A stretch of 64,000 bases of DNA from Nitrospira sp. GTDB lineage: Bacteria; Nitrospirota; Nitrospiria; Nitrospirales; Nitrospiraceae. Positions 60,403 to 64,000 of this stretch are shown piece after piece. The notes below the pieces were generated by a model. It saw only the letters and a program-made list of their open reading frames with translations, searched no databases and had not been told where the DNA came from. The DNA lies in the NCBI GenBank assembly GCA_024998625.1, contig JACOEL010000005.1:1-64000 (forward strand), given 5' to 3'. Each line of letters starts with the position of its first letter. Within the stretch, counting starts at the first letter, position 1. The translations under genes and the position numbers were made by a program.

Positions 60403-61260
60403 ATGGCATCGGCGCAAGAACTCGTCCAATCCTGCTCCAACGTCTTCACCCTCCCTGAGATCTACTATCGAGTTCGCGACGTCGTGGACAACCCGGACTC
60501 GACGATGGATGATTTGGCGAAGGTCCTCAAGATGGACCCGGCAATTTCCGCTCGCGTCTTGAAGATTGTGAACAGCCCGCTGTATGGGGTTCCCAAGCAG
60601 GTGGATACGGTGACCCGCGCGGTGAATCTGCTCGGGATGCAAGCCATCCGTGACCTGGTGACCGCGACGACCATCGGTCGCAGTTTCAGCGGCATGACGG
60701 TGCAGATCATGGATCTGTCTGCCTATTGGCGTAAGAGTGTCCTCTGCGCCTTGATGGCCGGTAAGATCGCCAAAGCCTGCGGCATCGATGACGGTGAGCG
60801 GTTCTTTATCGAGGGGTTGCTGCGAGACATCGGGCACCTAGTGTTGTATCAAACCATTCCCGAGCGTGCTCAATCGGCGCTCATTGAGGCCGGCAATCTG
60901 GGCCGCCCGCTTGCAGAGGTCGAGCAGTCCAACTTCGGGTGCGACTTTACGGAAGTGGGCGCGGAACTGATTCATTCCTGGGGGATGCCGCCTCAAATCG
61001 AGCAGGCCATCCGGCACCAGCTGTGTCCCGACGAGGCGGGCGATTGTGCGCTCCACGCCTCGATCGTTCATCTCGCCGGGGTGGTTGCAGATCATAACGA
61101 CTTGCATCCATCCGTTGCTCCGCACGAGTTGTCGTTTCATGCGGCCGCATTGCAGTCCACCCGATTCAACCTCAACGACCGGCCGGTGTTGCTCAACGAG
61201 GCGCAGGAGCAACTGCAGGAGACCGTGAAGTTGTTTAGCCCCATGGCACTGGCCGCCTGA
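60403..61260 (+). CDS. HDOD domain protein
   Basis: HDOD proteins resemble HD phosphohydrolases but usually lack the catalytic residues and act as signalling adaptors. The 285-residue protein shows VVDNPDSTMDDLAKVLKMDP, ISARVLKIVNSPLYGVPKQV, VTRAVNLLGMQAIRDLVTAT and FIEGLLRDIGHLVLYQTIPE, all standard for the family. It has no second domain. GGAGG lies about ten bases before the ATG. It follows the two kinases co-directionally, 122 bases after the hybrid kinase, and probably belongs to their output pathway. Confidence 0.9.
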   Translation: MASAQELVQSCSNVFTLPEIYYRVRDVVDNPDSTMDDLAKVLKMDPAISARVLKIVNSPLYGVPKQVDTVTRAVNLLGMQAIRDLVTATTIGRSFSGMTVQIMDLSAYWRKSVLCALMAGKIAKACGIDDGERFFIEGLLRDIGHLVLYQTIPERAQSALIEAGNLGRPLAEVEQSNFGCDFTEVGAELIHSWGMPPQIEQAIRHQLCPDEAGDCALHASIVHLAGVVADHNDLHPSVAPHELSFHAAALQSTRFNLNDRPVLLNEAQEQLQETVKLFSPMALAA

Positions 61261-61700
61261 CCTTAGGCAGATTCGCACCCCCTTCGCCGGCGATGCGCGC
61301 GAGGTTCGAGACAGCTCGCCGGCGGAGGCGGACCCTGTTCATGATTTTCCCCTCCAACCTGTCGATTCCATGCAACCGGAGTCTCTCCGACCATTGGAAC
61401 GGGGCCCGTTCCCGCAGCATGCCGCACCTTGTAAACCTCAAGTAATTAATTAACTAGTATTCGAATCAGCCGTCTTGTGTTGCTTTATAGCCGTTTCATG
61501 TGTGAGCGATAGGAGACTCGTCGCAGCTGTGAACGGCCTGACCGCCACGCCCGGTTCCATGGAATGGCCAATCCCTCCATTTGAAATCTTCAACGAATAC
61601 GTGCTGTTTTCTTCCTCGCATCGATAGCCCCTTCTCGAAATCCTCTGCTTGACCGGCGCCGGGAAGGCGCGTACACAAGCACCCTAACCAGGAGGGACCT
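61261..61700. other. 440-base intergenic region with an inverted repeat and an AT-rich stretch
   Basis: I see no gene. CGCCGGCGA (61285-61293) and TCGCCGGCG (61316-61324) form a perfect 9-bp inverted repeat with a 22-base loop, a possible terminator for the HDOD gene. A local AT-rich patch (about 61439-61460, TAATTAATTAACTAG) and TTGTGT followed by TATAGC may hold the promoter for the next gene. Confidence 0.4.
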
Positions 61701-61958
61701 ATGCCACCCAAAAGGAAAGTGCCACGGCCGTCGGGCCGCAATCGTTCGGTCGGACAGAAACGGAAGGGCGCAGCGACGAAAAGCGGTGAGGCCGGGATGA
61801 CCCGCCGGTTGCAAGATCTCGTGGAGCGGATCGATGTGGTGCTGCCGGAGGTGGCCGCCCGGGTGGCGGCCTTGGAGCATCTCTTGCTGGAACTGAAACT
61901 CTGCACACAGGACGATTTGCGCAGTGCGCGGGAGTTCGTGCGCATTCAAGAGGCATAG
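61701..61958 (+). CDS. Small hypothetical basic protein (85 residues)
   Basis: A strong AGGAGGG ribosome site precedes the ATG. The first 32 residues are basic and Lys/Arg/Ser-rich (PPKRKVPRPSGRNRSVGQKR); the rest is a leucine-rich helical region (LQDLVERIDVVLPEVAARVA, ALEHLLLELKLCTQDDLRSA) that may form a short coiled coil. No family is recognised. It lies 18 bases before the VIT1/CCC1 gene and is probably cotranscribed with it. Confidence 0.7.
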   Translation: MPPKRKVPRPSGRNRSVGQKRKGAATKSGEAGMTRRLQDLVERIDVVLPEVAARVAALEHLLLELKLCTQDDLRSAREFVRIQEA

Positions 61959-61976
61959 GCAGCTTGGAGTGCTCAC

Positions 61977-62672
61977 ATGCCAGTGACTCCTCATATTGAA
62001 AAACATTTCACCGCCACCGCGACGGTCCGCGATATCGTCATCGGTATGGCCGACGGGTTGACCGTGCCCTTTGCGTTGGCAGCCGGCCTCTCCGGCGCAG
62101 TGGCCTCATCCGGCCTGGTGGTCACAGCCGGGTTAGCCGAGATCGCGGCGGGCTCGATTGCCATGGGATTGGGCGGGTATCTCGCGGCGAAGACGGATCT
62201 GGAACATTACGCGTCTGAGCGTCTGCGGGAGTTGCGGGAGACGCAGCATATTCCGGAACGGGAGGCCGAAGAAGTGTTCGAGATTTTTCGCGGCTATGGT
62301 TTGCGCGATGAACAGATCGCTCCGTTGATTGAGACGCTTCAGGCCAATCCGACGCAGTGGGTCGATTTCATGATGCGGTTCGAGTTGGGGTTGGATGAAC
62401 CGGATCCGACGCGCGCGCGGATCAGCGCCTGGACGATCGCGTTGTCCTATGTGGTCGGCGGACTTATTCCGCTGCTGCCCTACATGGTTTTCTCCGATAT
62501 CCTGGCGGCGTTCTGGTGGTCGGTGGCGGTGACTCCCGTGGCCTTGTTTGTGTTCGGCTACGTCAAGAGCGGGTATACCGGTGTGCCGCCTTGGCGCGGC
62601 GGGTTCCAAACCGTGCTGGTCGGTGGTCTTGCCGCGGCTGCCGCCTTCGGCATTGCCCGACTGCTGGGATGA
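61977..62672 (+). CDS. VIT1/CCC1 family iron/manganese transporter
   Basis: The 231-residue membrane protein shows the family signature DIVIGMADGLTVPFALAAGL in the first helix and GLVVTAGLAEIAAGSIAMGL in the second, then a hydrophilic acidic metal-binding loop (LRELRETQHIPEREAEEVFE) and three more helices near the C-terminus. VIT1/CCC1 proteins move Fe2+ or Mn2+ out of the cytoplasm; the Glu-rich cytoplasmic loop binds metal. The bacterial members are poorly studied. It follows the small basic gene by 18 bases. Confidence 0.9.
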   Translation: MPVTPHIEKHFTATATVRDIVIGMADGLTVPFALAAGLSGAVASSGLVVTAGLAEIAAGSIAMGLGGYLAAKTDLEHYASERLRELRETQHIPEREAEEVFEIFRGYGLRDEQIAPLIETLQANPTQWVDFMMRFELGLDEPDPTRARISAWTIALSYVVGGLIPLLPYMVFSDILAAFWWSVAVTPVALFVFGYVKSGYTGVPPWRGGFQTVLVGGLAAAAAFGIARLLG

Positions 62673-62726
62673 GATGAGGCGGGCGCGCGTTTACTTTCCT
62701 TCCTCCGCCTCGTTAGACTGGCCGCC

Positions 62727-64000
62727 ATGACTTCTGAACAACCGTCTGCCGCCACCTCCACTGAGCCGCTTTCAGCCGATCCGGTCGATCGTGTGATCGC
62801 CTATCACGTTCGAACCAAACATCATTTCAATCGATATGCGCGGTCGTTAGGGTATCTGGATTGGGCGAACCAGCCCAATCCCTTTCGACGTTTTGAGGGG
62901 GCTGAATTGGTTCGTTTGCCATTGCTGAAGCCGGACGATGAACCACGGTCGCCTTCCTACAACGCCATCGATCGGCCCGGAGCCGTTCCTGCGCAGCCGC
63001 TGACCAACAGGACCATCTCACGGTTCTTTGAACTGGCCCTCGGGCTCTCGGCCTGGAAGAAGGCCGGGGAGTCGGAATGGGCCCTGCGCAATAATCCGTC
63101 GTCCGGCAATCTCCATCCGACGGAAGGCTACGCCCTTCTGCCGCCGACCGAGGGTCTGGACCTGAAGCCCGGGCTCTATCATTATGCACCCAGAGAACAT
63201 GCGGTGGAGTTACGTGCGGACTTTTCACCGGCCGTCATCTTGCGTCTGTTGGCTCCCTTTCCGTCCGGCGCTTTTCTGTTCGGTCTCACCTCAGTCCATT
63301 GGCGGGAAGCCTGGAAGTACGGTGAGCGGGCGTTTCGCTACTGCAACCACGATGTCGGTCACGCGATCGGGTCGGCACGTATTGCGGCGGCGACGCTCGG
63401 TTGGAAGATGGCCCTGCTGGATGGAGTCGATCAGAATCAGATTGCGAGGATATTGGGAACGCATCGTGTGGATGATTTCAGCGGCGTGGAGTCGGAACAT
63501 CCCGATTGCCTCGCGGTGATCTGGCCTGCCGAAGAGGCGGTTCGCACCTCGGCTCGTGCACCGCGCGAAGTTCAGGACTTCCCGTTGTTTCTGGATGAGG
63601 CGGTCGTCACGGGTGTGGCTGTGGGACCGTGGCATGGGAAGGCCAATGAGCTGAGCCGCGAACATGGGGTGCATTGGGACGTCATCGACCAGGTGGCAGA
63701 GGCCTCTTGGAAGACCAGGGTGGAGCACTCGATCGTACCGCTTTCCGGGAGCTCCATTGTCCCTGCCGAGACGCTTCGCGCTTCACGAACGACGGGCGAC
63801 GCAGCGGCGATCATCAGGCAGCGCCGCAGCGCCGTCTCATTCGATGCCCGCACCTCTCTTTCAGCCGCCACATTCTTTCACATCCTGCAGCGCGTGATGC
63901 CTCACGCAGAGCGACCGCAATTGCAGCGGCCCATGCCATGGGATGTCTTGCCTTGGACTCCGGCGATTCATCTCATGCTGTTCGTGCATCGTGTCGAAGG
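62727..64000 (+). CDS. SagB/ThcOx-type nitroreductase family protein, 3' end outside the window
   Basis: The frame is open from ATG 62727 to the window edge (at least 424 residues). RNNPSSGNLHPTEGYALLPP is the FMN-binding signature of SagB/ThcOx dehydrogenases, and FRYCNHDVGHAIGSARIAAA follows as expected. The frame begins a second, similar unit near residue 365 (IRQRRSAVSFDARTSLSAAT), so this is the two-domain type. Classical SagB oxidises azolines in peptide natural products, but many two-domain members occur alone and have no known role. No YcaO or precursor gene is visible in this window; the right flank is unknown. Confidence 0.85.
   Translation, partial: MTSEQPSAATSTEPLSADPVDRVIAYHVRTKHHFNRYARSLGYLDWANQPNPFRRFEGAELVRLPLLKPDDEPRSPSYNAIDRPGAVPAQPLTNRTISRFFELALGLSAWKKAGESEWALRNNPSSGNLHPTEGYALLPPTEGLDLKPGLYHYAPREHAVELRADFSPAVILRLLAPFPSGAFLFGLTSVHWREAWKYGERAFRYCNHDVGHAIGSARIAAATLGWKMALLDGVDQNQIARILGTHRVDDFSGVESEHPDCLAVIWPAEEAVRTSARAPREVQDFPLFLDEAVVTGVAVGPWHGKANELSREHGVHWDVIDQVAEASWKTRVEHSIVPLSGSSIVPAETLRASRTTGDAAAIIRQRRSAVSFDARTSLSAATFFHILQRVMPHAERPQLQRPMPWDVLPWTPAIHLMLFVHRVE

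Overview
The window is a G+C-rich (about 60%), densely coded bacterial chromosome segment with no rRNA, CRISPR array or insertion sequence that I can recognise. Gene content and style (dnaK-dnaJ-rsmE block, coaX-birA-nadC-valS run, DUF2779 nuclease, giant DUF4347/cadherin-like protein, intergenic inverted-repeat elements) suggest a Nitrospirota bacterium, probably Nitrospira-like. That placement is an inference from gene families; no nitrification or 16S marker lies in the window.

Layout. 56-7214 (+) is housekeeping: recX-alaS-ruvX(yqgF)-mltG, then deoC and deoB (deoxyribose salvage) and a RidA-family gene. 7454-10116 (+) is a pair of exported repeat proteins (IPT/TIG and Ycf48-like). 10130-20110 (-) is a long run read leftwards: valS-nadC-birA-coaX and grpE-dnaK-dnaJ-rsmE. 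20118-28170 is mixed: a MITE-like repeat, a 39-residue highly basic protein, a response regulator, a HAD hydrolase, a sirtuin, a ketopantoate reductase fused to a molybdopterin-type domain, a second inverted-repeat element, a MATE exporter and a two-nuclease DUF2779 protein. A tRNA-Ser(CGA) follows.

28654-40612 (+) is a compact, apparently complete lipopeptide cluster: a 3145-residue NRPS (FAAL-PCP-C-A-PCP-C-A-PCP-TE), a SyrD/PvdE-type exporter and an Sfp-type phosphopantetheinyl transferase. From the pocket residues I predict a fatty-acyl dipeptide of the type acyl-(basic residue)-Gly, released by a thioesterase that carries Cys instead of Ser as nucleophile.

40609-46046 (-) holds tadA, an ECF sigma/anti-sigma pair, a GT-B-like transferase and small TPR or hypothetical proteins. 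A redoxin gene follows on the + strand. 46994-50264 is a decayed secretion module: TolC-like, periplasmic adaptor and GAF/M50/HlyD-like pseudogenes with several nonsense and frameshift lesions. It lies directly upstream of an intact 1958-residue giant repeat protein (LEPR-XLL-like start, DUF4347, cadherin-like repeats, C-terminal membrane segment). Two histidine kinases and an HDOD protein follow co-directionally, so 46994-61260 looks like one functional locus whose dedicated exporter has been lost. The window ends with a small hypothetical protein, a VIT1/CCC1 transporter and the 5' part of a SagB/ThcOx-type nitroreductase that runs off the end.
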